A DNA stretch of 64,000 nucleotides from Microbacterium sp. (lineage in GTDB: Bacteria; Actinomycetota; Actinomycetes; Actinomycetales; Microbacteriaceae). The position numbers and the translations under genes are program-made. Numbering within the stretch: position 1 is the stretch's first letter; the number at the start of each line of letters is the position of its first letter. This document shows positions 28,788 to 37,099 of this stretch, piece after piece. The notes under the pieces were generated by a model that was not told the DNA's origin, did not search any database, and was given only the letters and a program-made list of their open reading frames with translations. The stretch covers positions 1 through 64,000 of the forward strand of contig NZ_JAFKIP010000008.1 in NCBI RefSeq assembly GCF_017305435.1, read 5' to 3'.

Positions 28788-29651
28788 ATGCGACTCCTCT
28801 CCGAACGACTGCGCGGTGGAGCCTTCCACCGCGAACAGCTCCATTCCTCGGGATACTCCGATCGCGATCTGCGGGCGCTCGTGCGTGCAGGCGAGCTCGA
28901 AGTCTGCCGACGCTCGTGGTTCGTCACCCGCGACGCGGACGACGAGATACGCGCCGCGGCGCGGCTCGGGGGCAGGCTCACCTGCACGACCCTTGCGCGG
29001 CGACGCGGGTGGTGGATGCCGGACGGTGTCGGCGAGGAGCTCCATCTGCACTATCCACCCGGCAGCAGCGGGCCGCGGGGCGGCGGTGGAGGCCTTGACG
29101 GGGCGAAGCCTGCAGTCGCCCACTGGACGCGTCCGATCGTCCCCGTCGGTCGTGCGCTCATCGCCGGCGTCGAGGATGCCCTCGCGCACATCGCGCACTG
29201 TCATCCACCCGAGACCGCGCTCGTGATCTGGGAGTCGGCGTGCTCGGTGGAGAAGATCGCACCCGAGGCCGTGCGTCGCGTGCAGTGGTCCTCGACAGGG
29301 GCGTTCGCGCTCGCGCACGAGGTGAACGGGCTCGCGGACTCGGGGCTCGAAGTGCTCGTCTGCGCGCCCCTGCGCCGGCTCGGCGTACAGGTGCGTCAGC
29401 AGGTCGTGCTCGCGGGCAAGCCGGTCGACGCGCTCGTGGGGCGCCGACTCGTCCTGCAGATCGACGGGTGGGCGCATCACTCGAGTTCCACGCAGCGATC
29501 CAAGGACATCGCGCACGACGCCGAGCTGCGCCTGCGCGGGTACACGGTGCTGCGGTTCTCGTACGCGCAGGTCGTGCATGACCGTGCGGCTGTGGAGCGC
29601 CTCATCCGGCGCGCGCTCGCGGCGGGGCTCCACACGAACTCCGCAGGATGA
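28788..29651 (+). CDS. DUF559 nuclease-like protein
   Basis: The product is a 287-aa protein. The N-terminal 80 residues resemble the winged-helix AbiEi-type antitoxin domain found ahead of DUF559 (RDLRALVRAGELEVCRRSWFV). The C-terminal domain (about 200-285) carries the DUF559/Vsr-like PD-(D/E)XK core: DALVGRRLVLQIDGWAHH, then KDIAHDAELRLRGYTVLRFSY. Nuclease activity is predicted for the fold but unproven. GAGGAGG about 10 bases upstream supports ATG 28788. Matching half-site arrays flank it, the second overlapping its last codons. Confidence 0.8.
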   Translation: MRLLSERLRGGAFHREQLHSSGYSDRDLRALVRAGELEVCRRSWFVTRDADDEIRAAARLGGRLTCTTLARRRGWWMPDGVGEELHLHYPPGSSGPRGGGGGLDGAKPAVAHWTRPIVPVGRALIAGVEDALAHIAHCHPPETALVIWESACSVEKIAPEAVRRVQWSSTGAFALAHEVNGLADSGLEVLVCAPLRRLGVQVRQQVVLAGKPVDALVGRRLVLQIDGWAHHSSSTQRSKDIAHDAELRLRGYTVLRFSYAQVVHDRAAVERLIRRALAAGLHTNSAG

Positions 29652-29709
29652 CGCGTGCTCTGCAGCGGGAACCGCGTGCGGCTGCGGAACACGTGACAAT
29701 CTGCGGAGT
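29638..29709. repeat. Four half-site array, downstream side of the DUF559 gene
   Basis: Half-sites are ACTCCGCAG (29638), GCTCTGCAG (29657, 7 of 9 bases conserved), CTGCGGAAC (29682, 7 of 9) and CTGCGGAGT (29701). Spacings are 19, 25 and 19, identical to the array at 28621. The linker ACGTGACAAT is nearly the reverse complement of ATTGTCGCGA in the first array, so the two arrays face each other. Confidence 0.75.
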
Positions 29710-29710
29710 A

Positions 29711-29818
29711 CGTGCGCGGGCGGATGCCGTGGCGCGGGCGGATGCCGCAGCGCGGGCGGATGCCGTGGCGCGAGCGGATGCCGCAGCGCGGGCGGATGCC
29801 TCAGCGCAGGCGGAAGGC
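29711..29818. repeat. 18-bp tandem repeat, six units
   Basis: Six head-to-tail units of consensus GYGGCGCGGGCGGATGCC run from 29711 to 29818; the third and fifth units are identical and the last is the most diverged. The repeat runs into the 3' end of the oxidase gene on the minus strand, where the sixth unit encodes the last residues and stop. Confidence 0.8.
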
Positions 29819-30967
29819 GGGCGCGGCGCGTGCCGCGGGGTCGATCACGAGCGCAGCGAGCGTCGCCCCCACCCCGGGCGCGAACTTGAAGCCCTGTCCC
29901 GAGAAGCCCGCACCGACGACAACGGGGCCGACGCGGTCGAGGACGAACGCCTCGTCGGGCGTACTCGTGTAGGTGCACGAGATGGGCACGGCGCTGTCGG
30001 GATCGAGGCCTGGGAACCACTCCCGCACGTACTCGCGCAGCTCGCGCTGTCGCACGGGCAGATGCGGACGGGCATCGGGGTCGACCTCGTCGCCGATGCC
30101 GTGGAACCCGACCTTCACCCCCTCGCCCGGCGTCGGCATGCCGTACACGTTCGCGGGCTGCGTGCCGGGGGCGACGAAGTGGTTGAACGACGGCCAGGGC
30201 CCCGGCATCCTGGTGGCGAAGTGCGCGGGCGTCTCCTCCGTCACGCGCAGGGGCGGCAGAGGGATGCCGAGGTCCCTGCCCGCGCCGAGCACCCCGGCGG
30301 TCCACGCCCCCGCCGTGACGACGGCGACGTCGGCGCGGACCGCACCGGCATCCGTCACGATGTCTACCCCGTCGGCGACGGGGGAGAGCCCGCGCACGCG
30401 CGTGTGCCAGCGCACGTCGCCGCCCGCGGACACGATGCGGCGCTCGAGCTCGCGCAGTGTCGCCGCCGCGCGGGCGACGCCGGCGTCGGGGGAGTGCAGC
30501 ACGACGTCGTCGAACCGCATGCCCGGCCAGCGCCGCGACGCCTCCGCCCCGCTCAGCAGCTCGGCGGGGATGCCGCGCTCCGCCAGCCGCTCTCCGATGG
30601 CGGCCAGCGCGGAGCCGGCGCCGACTCCCGCGCCGACTCCGGGGCCGGCGCCGGCTCCCGGGACGGCGCCGAGCGATGGCCTTGGGTCATGGGATACAGG
30701 GCCGTGCGACACGAGTCCGTGGCGGCGCAGCAGAGGCTCGCCGTCCACGTCGCCGAGCGCGTCCCAGCCCTCGCGGGCGAGAGCGAGCAGGTCGAGATAA
30801 TGCGCGTCGGTGTACGCGTTGTTGTAGTTGCGGGTCTCGCCGTGCGAGGCCCCCTCATGGTGGCCCCGTCCGAAGCGCTCGAGGACGACCGGGCGCTCGC
30901 CGCGCCGGGTCAGCTGCCACGCCGTCGCGAGGCCCATGACGCCACCGCCGATGATCACGATCCGCAT
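29801..30967 (-). CDS. Sarcosine oxidase / N-methyl amino acid oxidase-like flavoenzyme
   Basis: The product is a 388-aa DAO-fold FAD oxidase. The N-terminal dinucleotide site is IVIIGGGVMGLATAWQL, the GASHGETRN motif is typical of monomeric sarcosine oxidase/SolA, and the cysteine that covalently holds FAD is in SCTYTSTPDEAFVLDR. The C-terminal FAD loop is GAGFSGQGFKFAPGVG. It oxidises an N-methyl or secondary amino acid to the aldehyde and H2O2; the substrate is not predictable. An Ala/Gly repeat of about 20 residues near position 105 is an insertion. Confidence 0.87.
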   Translation of the reverse strand: MRIVIIGGGVMGLATAWQLTRRGERPVVLERFGRGHHEGASHGETRNYNNAYTDAHYLDLLALAREGWDALGDVDGEPLLRRHGLVSHGPVSHDPRPSLGAVPGAGAGPGVGAGVGAGSALAAIGERLAERGIPAELLSGAEASRRWPGMRFDDVVLHSPDAGVARAAATLRELERRIVSAGGDVRWHTRVRGLSPVADGVDIVTDAGAVRADVAVVTAGAWTAGVLGAGRDLGIPLPPLRVTEETPAHFATRMPGPWPSFNHFVAPGTQPANVYGMPTPGEGVKVGFHGIGDEVDPDARPHLPVRQRELREYVREWFPGLDPDSAVPISCTYTSTPDEAFVLDRVGPVVVGAGFSGQGFKFAPGVGATLAALVIDPAARAAPAFRLR

Positions 30968-31001
30968 CCCTCCATCCTCCCGCCGCGCGGGCGCCCCGCG
31001 A

Positions 31002-31007
31002 TATTGT
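31002..31007 (+). promoter_or_regulatory. -10 box TATTGT, leaderless TMEM175 gene
   Basis: TATTGT ends six bases before GTG 31014, the same geometry as at guaB3, DUF3817 and others in this window. No ribosome binding site precedes the GTG. Confidence 0.45.
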
Positions 31008-31013
31008 GACGTT

Positions 31014-31721
31014 GTGAGGCGCGCAGACAGTCACGGCACGGGCGGCGAGAACGCCGGCCACGATCCGAGCGTCACACGCACGGAGGCCTACACCGACGCG
31101 GTCTTCGCGATCGCCGCCACCCTCCTCGTCCTCGATCTCACGACGACGTCGCTCGGTGAGGTCGGCTCCGACGGCGAGATGTGGGCGGCGCTCGGGGGAA
31201 TGTGGCCGAACCTGATGGCGTTCGGCATCAGCTTCGTGCTGCTCAGCGGCATGTGGATGATCCACCTTCGGCAGTTCCGGGACATCCGGACGGTGGACTC
31301 GACGCTCCTGTGGCTCAACAACGCGCGGCTGCTGTTCGTCGTCCTGATCCCGTTCACGACGGCTCTCACCTCGGAGTACAACGACTACTACGCCGGTCGC
31401 ATGCTGCTGCCGATCGACTTCTTCCTCGTCGCGCTGTTCGGGCACCTGTCGTGGCGATGGGCGGCCGCGCGCGGCGGCCATCTCATGACCCCGGATGCCT
31501 ACGCGCAGCGTTCTTCGGCCGCCGCGGGGGGCCTCGCCGCCGTCACCTGCGGCGCGATCGCCGTGGCCCTGTCGCCGTGGTTCGGGTCGGCCGCCTTCTT
31601 CGCGTTCCTGCTGAACGGGCCGCTCACGGCGATCCTCCTGCGTGTTGGCCGCAAGGGTCGACGTGGGGACCGTTCGCCCCGCGGGGGCTCCGCGGGCGCG
31701 GCGGGTAGGCTGAACCCGTGA
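31014..31721 (+). CDS. TMEM175-family (DUF1211) potassium channel-like protein
   Basis: The product is a 235-aa membrane protein. It begins with the family signature R-x-E-A-Y-T-D-A-V-F-A-I-A (canonical RxxxFSDxVFAIA) in the pore helix and has five or six membrane segments. Prokaryotic TMEM175 proteins form K+-permeable leak channels as tetramers. GTG 31014 is supported by a -10 box at leaderless spacing. The stop overlaps the guaB3 start, yet guaB3 also has its own -10 box. Confidence 0.85.
   Translation: MRRADSHGTGGENAGHDPSVTRTEAYTDAVFAIAATLLVLDLTTTSLGEVGSDGEMWAALGGMWPNLMAFGISFVLLSGMWMIHLRQFRDIRTVDSTLLWLNNARLLFVVLIPFTTALTSEYNDYYAGRMLLPIDFFLVALFGHLSWRWAAARGGHLMTPDAYAQRSSAAAGGLAAVTCGAIAVALSPWFGSAAFFAFLLNGPLTAILLRVGRKGRRGDRSPRGGSAGAAGRLNP
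31706..31711 (+). promoter_or_regulatory. -10 box TAGGCT for guaB3
   Basis: TAGGCT sits inside the end of the TMEM175 gene, six bases before GTG 31718, giving a probable leaderless guaB3 transcript. Confidence 0.5.
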
Positions 31722-32842
31722 CCATGGAGATCGAGCTCGGCCGCGCCAAGCGCGCCCGCCGGGCGTACGCGTTCGACGACATCGCGGTCGTGCCCTCCCG
31801 GCGCACGCGCAACCCCGAGGATGTCTCGACGGCCTGGTCGATCGACGCCTTCGGCTTCGACATCCCCGTCCTCGGCGCACCGATGGACTCCGTCATGAGC
31901 CCCGCCGCGGCGATCATGCTCGGCCAGCTCGGAGGCCTGGGTGTCCTCGACCTCGAAGGCGTCTGGACGCGGTACGAGAACCCGGCGCCGCTCCTCTCCG
32001 AGATCGCCTCACTGCCGGATGCCGAGGCGACGCGCCGCATGCAGGAGCTCTATGCGGAGCCCATCAAGCCCGAGCTCGTGCGCGACCGCCTCGCCGAGAT
32101 CCGCGCGGGCGGAGTGACGGTCGCGGGCGCCCTGACGCCGCAGCGCACGCAGGAGCTCTATGAGACCGTCGTCGCCGCCGGCGTCGACCTCTTCGTCATC
32201 CGCGGCACGACCGTCTCGGCCGAGCACGTCTCGAGCGACGCCGAGCCGCTCAACCTCAAGAAGTTCATCTACGACCTGGACGTCCCGGTCATCGTCGGCG
32301 GCGCCTCCACCTACACGGCGGCGCTGCACCTCATGCGCACGGGAGCGGCGGGCGTGCTCGTCGGGTTCGGCGGGGGCGCGGCCTCCACGACCCGGGCGAC
32401 CCTCGGCATCCACGCGCCGATGGCGACGGCGGTCGCCGACGTCGCCGGAGCGCGTCGTGACTACCTCGACGAGTCGGGCGGCCGGTACGTGCACGTCATC
32501 GCCGACGGCGGCGTGGGGACGTCGGGCGACATCGTGAAGGCGCTCGCCATGGGGGCGGATGCCGTCATGCTGGGCGTCGCGCTCGCTCGCTCGACCGATG
32601 CGCCTGGCCAGGGCTTCCACTGGGGCCCGGAGGCGCACCACGCGAAGCTGCCGCGCGGCCGGCGCGTCGAGGTGGGCCAGGTCGGCCCGCTCGAGCAGAT
32701 CCTGTACGGCCCGGCGCCTGTCGCCGACGGCACCGCCAACCTCATCGGTGCGCTCCGCAAGTCGATGGCGACGACCGGCTACTCGGACCTCAAGGAGTTC
32801 CAGCGCGTCGAGGTCGTCGTCGCGCCGTACTCCGCGAACTGA
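31718..32842 (+). CDS. guaB3: GuaB3-type IMP dehydrogenase-related protein
   Basis: The product is a 374-aa IMPDH/GMPR-fold barrel without CBS domains. The phosphate-binding and substrate regions are recognisable (LGAPMDSVMSP, IADGGVGTSGDIVKALAMGA). The catalytic-cysteine loop reads GFGGGAASTTR, with no Cys where IMPDH has GSICTTR, as is usual for the actinobacterial GuaB3 clade. It probably acts in guanylate interconversion or regulation rather than as a standard IMPDH. It lies between guaB and guaA. Start GTG 31718 or ATG 31724. The stop overlaps SURF1. Confidence 0.9.
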   Translation: MTMEIELGRAKRARRAYAFDDIAVVPSRRTRNPEDVSTAWSIDAFGFDIPVLGAPMDSVMSPAAAIMLGQLGGLGVLDLEGVWTRYENPAPLLSEIASLPDAEATRRMQELYAEPIKPELVRDRLAEIRAGGVTVAGALTPQRTQELYETVVAAGVDLFVIRGTTVSAEHVSSDAEPLNLKKFIYDLDVPVIVGGASTYTAALHLMRTGAAGVLVGFGGGAASTTRATLGIHAPMATAVADVAGARRDYLDESGGRYVHVIADGGVGTSGDIVKALAMGADAVMLGVALARSTDAPGQGFHWGPEAHHAKLPRGRRVEVGQVGPLEQILYGPAPVADGTANLIGALRKSMATTGYSDLKEFQRVEVVVAPYSAN

Positions 32843-33738
32843 TGGCCGACGCCGTGCCCGACGTCGCGGAGAGCGCACCCACTCCCGACGTCTTCCCGCC
32901 CACTCTGCGCGAGGTCATGCTGCGCCCGTGGTGGATCGGGATGCTCCTGTTCGCGCTCCTCGTCGCGGCCGTGTTCGCATGGCTCGGGCAGTGGCAGCTC
33001 GGCCGCGCGATCGACACGAACCCCCCGCCGCCCGGAGCGACCGAGCAGGTGCAGCCCATCGCCGACGTCACCGCGCCGGGGGAGTACCTGCCGGAACCCC
33101 TCGTCGGGCAGAAGGTCGCGGTCGCGGGAGCGTTCGTCCCGGGCGACTTCCTCATCGTCTCGTCGCGGTTCAACGACGGCCAGGAGGGCTACTGGGTCAC
33201 CGGTCAGCTGCGCGTCGACCCGGCCGCAGCCGGGGGCGTGGAACCCGCGTCGCTCGCGGTCGCGATCGGCTGGGCCGCGACGCGCGAGGCGGCGGATGCC
33301 GCGGCATCCGCCCTCGACGACGCTGCGGGAGCCGACGTCGAGCTCACCGGCCGCCTCATCTCCGACGAGGGTCCCGTCCGGCCCGGCACGGGGGCGCCGG
33401 CGACCGAGATGACCCGGATGTCGCCCGCCGCGCTCCTCGGCCGGTGGCACGACGCAGCCGGGCTCAACGTTTACCGTCCGTACCTCGTCGCGGACGGCCT
33501 CGTCGCGGATGGCCTCGGGGCGGATGAGCTCGTTGCCGACGGGCTCGTCGCGATCGACTCCCCTGCGCCGACCGAGGGCTCGAACGTCAACTGGCTGAAC
33601 ATCTTCTACGCCGTCGAGTGGGCGATCTTCGCCGGCTTCGCGTTCTACATGTGGTACCGCTTGGCCAAGGATGCCTGGGAGAAGGAGGTCGAGGCGCTCG
33701 AGGAGTCCTCGGCCGAGGGCGGAGCGCCCGGCGACTAG
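32842..33738 (+). CDS. SURF1-family cytochrome oxidase assembly protein
   Basis: The product is a 298-aa protein with two membrane helices bracketing an external domain: helix 1 in WWIGMLLFALLVAAVFAWLG followed by QWQLGRA, helix 2 at about 250-270 followed by MWYRLAKDAWEKE. GQW(Q)-type start and the YWVTGQL segment are SURF1 features; family members aid heme insertion into aa3 oxidase. A near-repetitive insert of DGL/ADE units near 213-232 looks like a slippage expansion. Translationally coupled to guaB3 (1-base overlap). Confidence 0.88.
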   Translation: MADAVPDVAESAPTPDVFPPTLREVMLRPWWIGMLLFALLVAAVFAWLGQWQLGRAIDTNPPPPGATEQVQPIADVTAPGEYLPEPLVGQKVAVAGAFVPGDFLIVSSRFNDGQEGYWVTGQLRVDPAAAGGVEPASLAVAIGWAATREAADAAASALDDAAGADVELTGRLISDEGPVRPGTGAPATEMTRMSPAALLGRWHDAAGLNVYRPYLVADGLVADGLGADELVADGLVAIDSPAPTEGSNVNWLNIFYAVEWAIFAGFAFYMWYRLAKDAWEKEVEALEESSAEGGAPGD

Positions 33739-33741
33739 ACT
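33736..33741 (+). promoter_or_regulatory. -10 box TAGACT for the DUF3817 gene
   Basis: TAGACT overlaps the SURF1 stop codon and ends 7 bases before ATG 33749; a leaderless mRNA is expected. Confidence 0.5.
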
Positions 33742-33748
33742 TGGGCGC

Positions 33749-34243
33749 ATGCCTCAGCCCAAGCTCGCCACCTTCCCGGCGATCCGCGGAGCGCTGCGTT
33801 TCTACCAGATCGCGTCGGTGATCACCGGTGTCATGCTGCTGCTGCTGTGCGCCGAGATGATCATCAAGTACGCGCTCGGCTACGAGCTGTTCGCGGGCGG
33901 GTCCGGCGGGCTCCTCTGGTTCGCGCCCGTCGTCGAGACCGCGACGGGGCACGAGTCGACCGGCGACGGGACGAACCTCAGTCTCGGCATCCTCATCGCG
34001 CACGGCTGGTTCTACGTCGTCTACCTCTTCGCGTGCTTCCGCGTGTGGAGCCTCATGCGCTGGGGCTTCGTGCGGTTCGTGACGCTGGCTCTCGGCGGCA
34101 TCGTGCCGCTGCTGTCGTTCTTCATGGAGGCGCGCGTCGGCCGCGAGGTCAAGGCCTACCTCGCCGAGCGCGAGGCCTCTGAGGCATCCATCACTCCGGT
34201 TCCCGCGCCTGCCGAGGGACCCGCCACGGAAGGCATCCGGTGA
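33749..34243 (+). CDS. DUF3817 integral membrane protein
   Basis: The product is a 164-aa protein with three or four membrane helices. Family-like features are [20 protein letters not shown] with the acidic residue in helix 1, [16 protein letters not shown] in the middle, and a cytoplasmic tail with [14 protein letters not shown]. Related proteins often sit beside guaA in Actinobacteria; function unknown. The stop overlaps the guaA start (GTGA). Confidence 0.85.
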   Translation: MPQPKLATFPAIRGALRFYQIASVITGVMLLLLCAEMIIKYALGYELFAGGSGGLLWFAPVVETATGHESTGDGTNLSLGILIAHGWFYVVYLFACFRVWSLMRWGFVRFVTLALGGIVPLLSFFMEARVGREVKAYLAEREASEASITPVPAPAEGPATEGIR

Positions 34244-35823
34244 CCACTCAGACCGAGACCGCTCAGCGTCCCGTCCTCGTCGTCGACTTCGGCGCGCAGT
34301 ACGCCCAGCTCATCGCGCGCCGCGTCCGCGAAGCGGGCGTCTACAGCGAGATCGTGCCGCACACGGCGACGGCCGACGAGGTCGCCGCGAAGGAGCCCGT
34401 CGCGCTCATCCTCTCCGGCGGGCCGTCGTCGGTGTACGAGGACGGCGCGCCGTCCCTCGACCCCGGCATCCTTCAGCTCGGCGTTCCGACGCTCGGCATC
34501 TGCTACGGCTTCCAGGTGATGGCGCAGCAGCTCGGCGGCACGGTCGCCAACACGGGCTTGCGCGAGTACGGTGCGACGGATGCCGCGGTGACGGGCTCCG
34601 GCGGCGTGCTGCTGGAGGGTCAGCCGGCCGAGCAGAACGTCTGGATGAGCCACGGCGATCAGGTGTCGGCGGCTCCCGAGGGCTTCGAGGTGCTCGCTTC
34701 GACGGCGGCGACGCCGGTCGCCGCCTTCGGCAACGCGGAGAAGTGCTTCTACGGCGTGCAGTGGCACCCCGAGGTGAAGCACTCCGACTACGGCCAGCAG
34801 GTCATCGTCAACTTCCTGCACAAGGCGGCGGGGCTGGCATCCGACTGGAACAGCGGCAACGTGATCGCCGAGCAGGTCGCGCGCATCCGCGCGCAGGTCG
34901 GCACGGGCCGCGTGCTGTCGGCACTCTCGGGAGGCGTCGACTCCGCCGTCTCGACCGCGCTCGTGCACGAGGCCGTCGGCGACCAGCTCGTCGCGGTCTT
35001 CATCGACCACGGGCTGCTGCGCAAGGGCGAGCGCGAGCAGGTGGAGAACGACTACGTGGCATCCACCGGCGTCCGCCTCATCACGGTCGACGCGCGCGAG
35101 ACGTTCCTGACCGCGCTCGCCGGCGTCAGCGACCCGGAACAGAAGCGCAAGATCATCGGCCGCGAGTTCATCCGCGCGTTCGAGAAGGTGCAGCAGGAAC
35201 TCATCGCGGAGGCGGCGGCGGAGGGCGACCCGATCCGCTTCCTCGTGCAGGGCACGCTCTACCCCGACGTCGTCGAGTCCGGCGGCGGCACGGGCACGGC
35301 GAACATCAAGAGCCACCACAACGTGGGCGGCCTGCCCGAGGACCTGCAGTTCGAGCTCGTCGAGCCGCTGCGGACGCTCTTCAAGGACGAGGTTCGCGCG
35401 ATCGGTCGCGAGCTGGGACTTCCGGCCGAGATCGTGGGGCGCCAGCCGTTTCCGGGCCCCGGCCTCGGCATCCGGATCGTGGGTGAGGTCACCGCTGACC
35501 GCCTCGAGATCCTGCGTGACGCCGACGCCATCGCTCGTGAGGAGCTGACACGCGCCGGGTTGGACGGTGAGATCTGGCAGTGCCCCGTCGTGCTGCTGGC
35601 CGACGTCCGCTCCGTCGGCGTGCAGGGCGACGGCCGCACCTACGGGCATCCGATCGTGCTGCGTCCCGTGTCGTCTGAGGACGCGATGACCGCCGACTGG
35701 ACGCGCCTGCCCTACGACGTGCTGTCGAAGATCTCGAACCGCATCACCAACGAGGTGCGCGAGGTCAACCGGGTCGTGCTCGACGTCACGTCGAAGCCGC
35801 CGGGGACCATCGAGTGGGAGTGA
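34240..35823 (+). CDS. guaA: GMP synthase (glutamine-hydrolysing)
   Basis: The product is a 527-aa two-domain enzyme that aminates XMP to GMP. The class I amidotransferase domain has [10 protein letters not shown], catalytic Cys in GICYGFQ and the His/Glu pair in QWHPEV. The ATP-pyrophosphatase domain starts with the PP-loop [10 protein letters not shown], and the dimerisation domain has [16 protein letters not shown] and the C-terminal [12 protein letters not shown] 34240 overlaps the upstream stop, with coupling likely. Confidence 0.97.
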   Translation: MTTQTETAQRPVLVVDFGAQYAQLIARRVREAGVYSEIVPHTATADEVAAKEPVALILSGGPSSVYEDGAPSLDPGILQLGVPTLGICYGFQVMAQQLGGTVANTGLREYGATDAAVTGSGGVLLEGQPAEQNVWMSHGDQVSAAPEGFEVLASTAATPVAAFGNAEKCFYGVQWHPEVKHSDYGQQVIVNFLHKAAGLASDWNSGNVIAEQVARIRAQVGTGRVLSALSGGVDSAVSTALVHEAVGDQLVAVFIDHGLLRKGEREQVENDYVASTGVRLITVDARETFLTALAGVSDPEQKRKIIGREFIRAFEKVQQELIAEAAAEGDPIRFLVQGTLYPDVVESGGGTGTANIKSHHNVGGLPEDLQFELVEPLRTLFKDEVRAIGRELGLPAEIVGRQPFPGPGLGIRIVGEVTADRLEILRDADAIAREELTRAGLDGEIWQCPVVLLADVRSVGVQGDGRTYGHPIVLRPVSSEDAMTADWTRLPYDVLSKISNRITNEVREVNRVVLDVTSKPPGTIEWE

Positions 35824-35871
35824 GTCGCGTGCGGGTCAGTGCTGCGCAGCAGCGTTGACCCGATGGACCGT

Positions 35872-35962
35872 GTCCCACTTGTGGTTGTTTCCGCGCCCGG
35901 AAACCGACCATAAGTGGGACACGGTCTGCTGCAAGTGGGACAACTCCTGCCGTAAGTGGGAC
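35872..35962. repeat. Periodic half-site array (AAGTGGGAC family), copy A
   Basis: One inverted half-site GTCCCACTT (35872) is followed by three direct AAGTGGGAC half-sites at 35912, 35933 and 35954, i.e. offsets +40, +61 and +82, the last two steps being exactly 21 bp. The first two half-sites also form a longer imperfect hairpin with GTTTCC/GGAAAC near the loop. The same layout recurs at 52350-52440. It begins 48 bases after the guaA stop. Confidence 0.85.
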
Positions 35963-35979
35963 GAGGCGCGGGGGATGCG

Positions 35980-36013
35980 GAAGGCCCGCCCGGCGGGTGC
36001 CGAGCGGGCCTTC
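35980..36013. terminator. Bidirectional terminator between guaA and the BAX inhibitor gene
   Basis: GAAGGCCCGC (35980-35989) pairs perfectly with GCGGGCCTTC (36004-36013) around a 14-base loop. It sits between convergent genes, 21 bases past the minus-strand stop at 36035. Confidence 0.65.
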
Positions 36014-36034
36014 TGAGCAGGGGATGCCTTCGGC

Positions 36035-36943
36035 TCAGTTGTTGCCGCGGAGGATCGCGATGAGGCGCAGGATCTCGATGTACAGCCAGACGACCGTCAC
36101 CATGATGCCGAAGGCGCCGAGCCAGCCGTACTGACGGGGGGCGCCGTTGCGGACGCCCTGCTGGATCGAGTCGAAGTCGAGGACGAGCGAGTACGCCGCC
36201 ATGATGACCACGAGCACACCGATGATCACACCGAGCGGGATGCCGGCGATCGAGTAGTTCGACAGCATGCCGAACGGGCCGCCCGAGCCGGCCGGGAACG
36301 CGCCGAACATCATCATGACGACGTTGATGAGCGAGAAGACGAGGTAGCCGACCATCGCGATCATGAAGACCTTGGTCGCCTTCGCCGACGCCCGGATCTT
36401 GCCGCTCGCGAAGAGGGCGAGCGTCACGCCGACGACGGAGAGGGTCGCGAGGGTCGCCTGCACGACGATGCCGGGCCACATGTACTCGAAGAACGCCGAG
36501 ATGCCGCCGATGAAGAGACCCTCGAAGGCCGCGTACGCGAAGATCAGCGCGGGGCGCACCTTCTTGCGCGACGTGAAGCTGATGACCATCGCGAGGACGA
36601 ACCCGCCGAGCGCACCGATCATCCACGGCAGGATGCTGACGTTGCTGGGGCTGTCGGGAGTGACGCCGGCCATCGTCCAGATCCAGCCGACGGCGGCCGT
36701 GACGAGGAGGATCGCGAACAGGCCGACCGTCTTGAGGACAGTGTCCTCGACCGTCATGCGGCCGGTGTCGACGGCGCCCGCGGCGGGGGCGGCGAACGCG
36801 CCCTCCAGCTGTGCCTGCGCGGCGAGGTCGGCGGCCTGGTGCGACGAGGCTCCGAACGAGGTCTGGGCAGCCGGCGGGGTCAGCCCGGGGCGCTGTTCTT
36901 GGAACGCGGGGTTGGCGAATGCGGGGTTGCTGCTCGAGGCCAT
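36035..36943 (-). CDS. BAX inhibitor-1/YccA-family membrane protein
   Basis: The product has 302 aa with a Pro/Ala/Gln-rich N-terminal tail of about 75 residues and seven membrane helices. Family marks are EGLFIGGISAFFEYMWPGIV, the acidic LDFDSIQQGV, and the last helix ending LRLIAIL. Bacterial homologues act as pH-sensitive calcium leak proteins or FtsH modulators. The N-terminal tail type (ANPAFQ repeats) is common in actinobacterial members. Confidence 0.9.
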   Translation of the reverse strand: MASSSNPAFANPAFQEQRPGLTPPAAQTSFGASSHQAADLAAQAQLEGAFAAPAAGAVDTGRMTVEDTVLKTVGLFAILLVTAAVGWIWTMAGVTPDSPSNVSILPWMIGALGGFVLAMVISFTSRKKVRPALIFAYAAFEGLFIGGISAFFEYMWPGIVVQATLATLSVVGVTLALFASGKIRASAKATKVFMIAMVGYLVFSLINVVMMMFGAFPAGSGGPFGMLSNYSIAGIPLGVIIGVLVVIMAAYSLVLDFDSIQQGVRNGAPRQYGWLGAFGIMVTVVWLYIEILRLIAILRGNN

Positions 36944-37087
36944 GGTGGTCTCACTCCAATGCGAAGGTTGCCGCGGGGTTTCCTGCGGTATTACAGCCTA
37001 TCGCGCGGGCCGAGAGGGCGGCAGGGCGGCCGCTGTGAGCACGCTATGAAGGGGTGGCTGCGGTGCGGTCGGAGCTCCCCCGATGGC

Positions 37088-37093
37088 TAGCCT
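37088..37093 (+). promoter_or_regulatory. -10 box TAGCCT for the glycerophosphodiesterase gene
   Basis: TAGCCT ends six bases before ATG 37100. No Shine-Dalgarno sequence is evident, so the transcript is probably leaderless. Confidence 0.5.
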
Positions 37094-37099
37094 GGGGGG

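Noticed and set aside
29711-29818. CRISPR or iteron array
   Set aside because: Units abut without spacers and no replication gene is near; it is a simple minisatellite.
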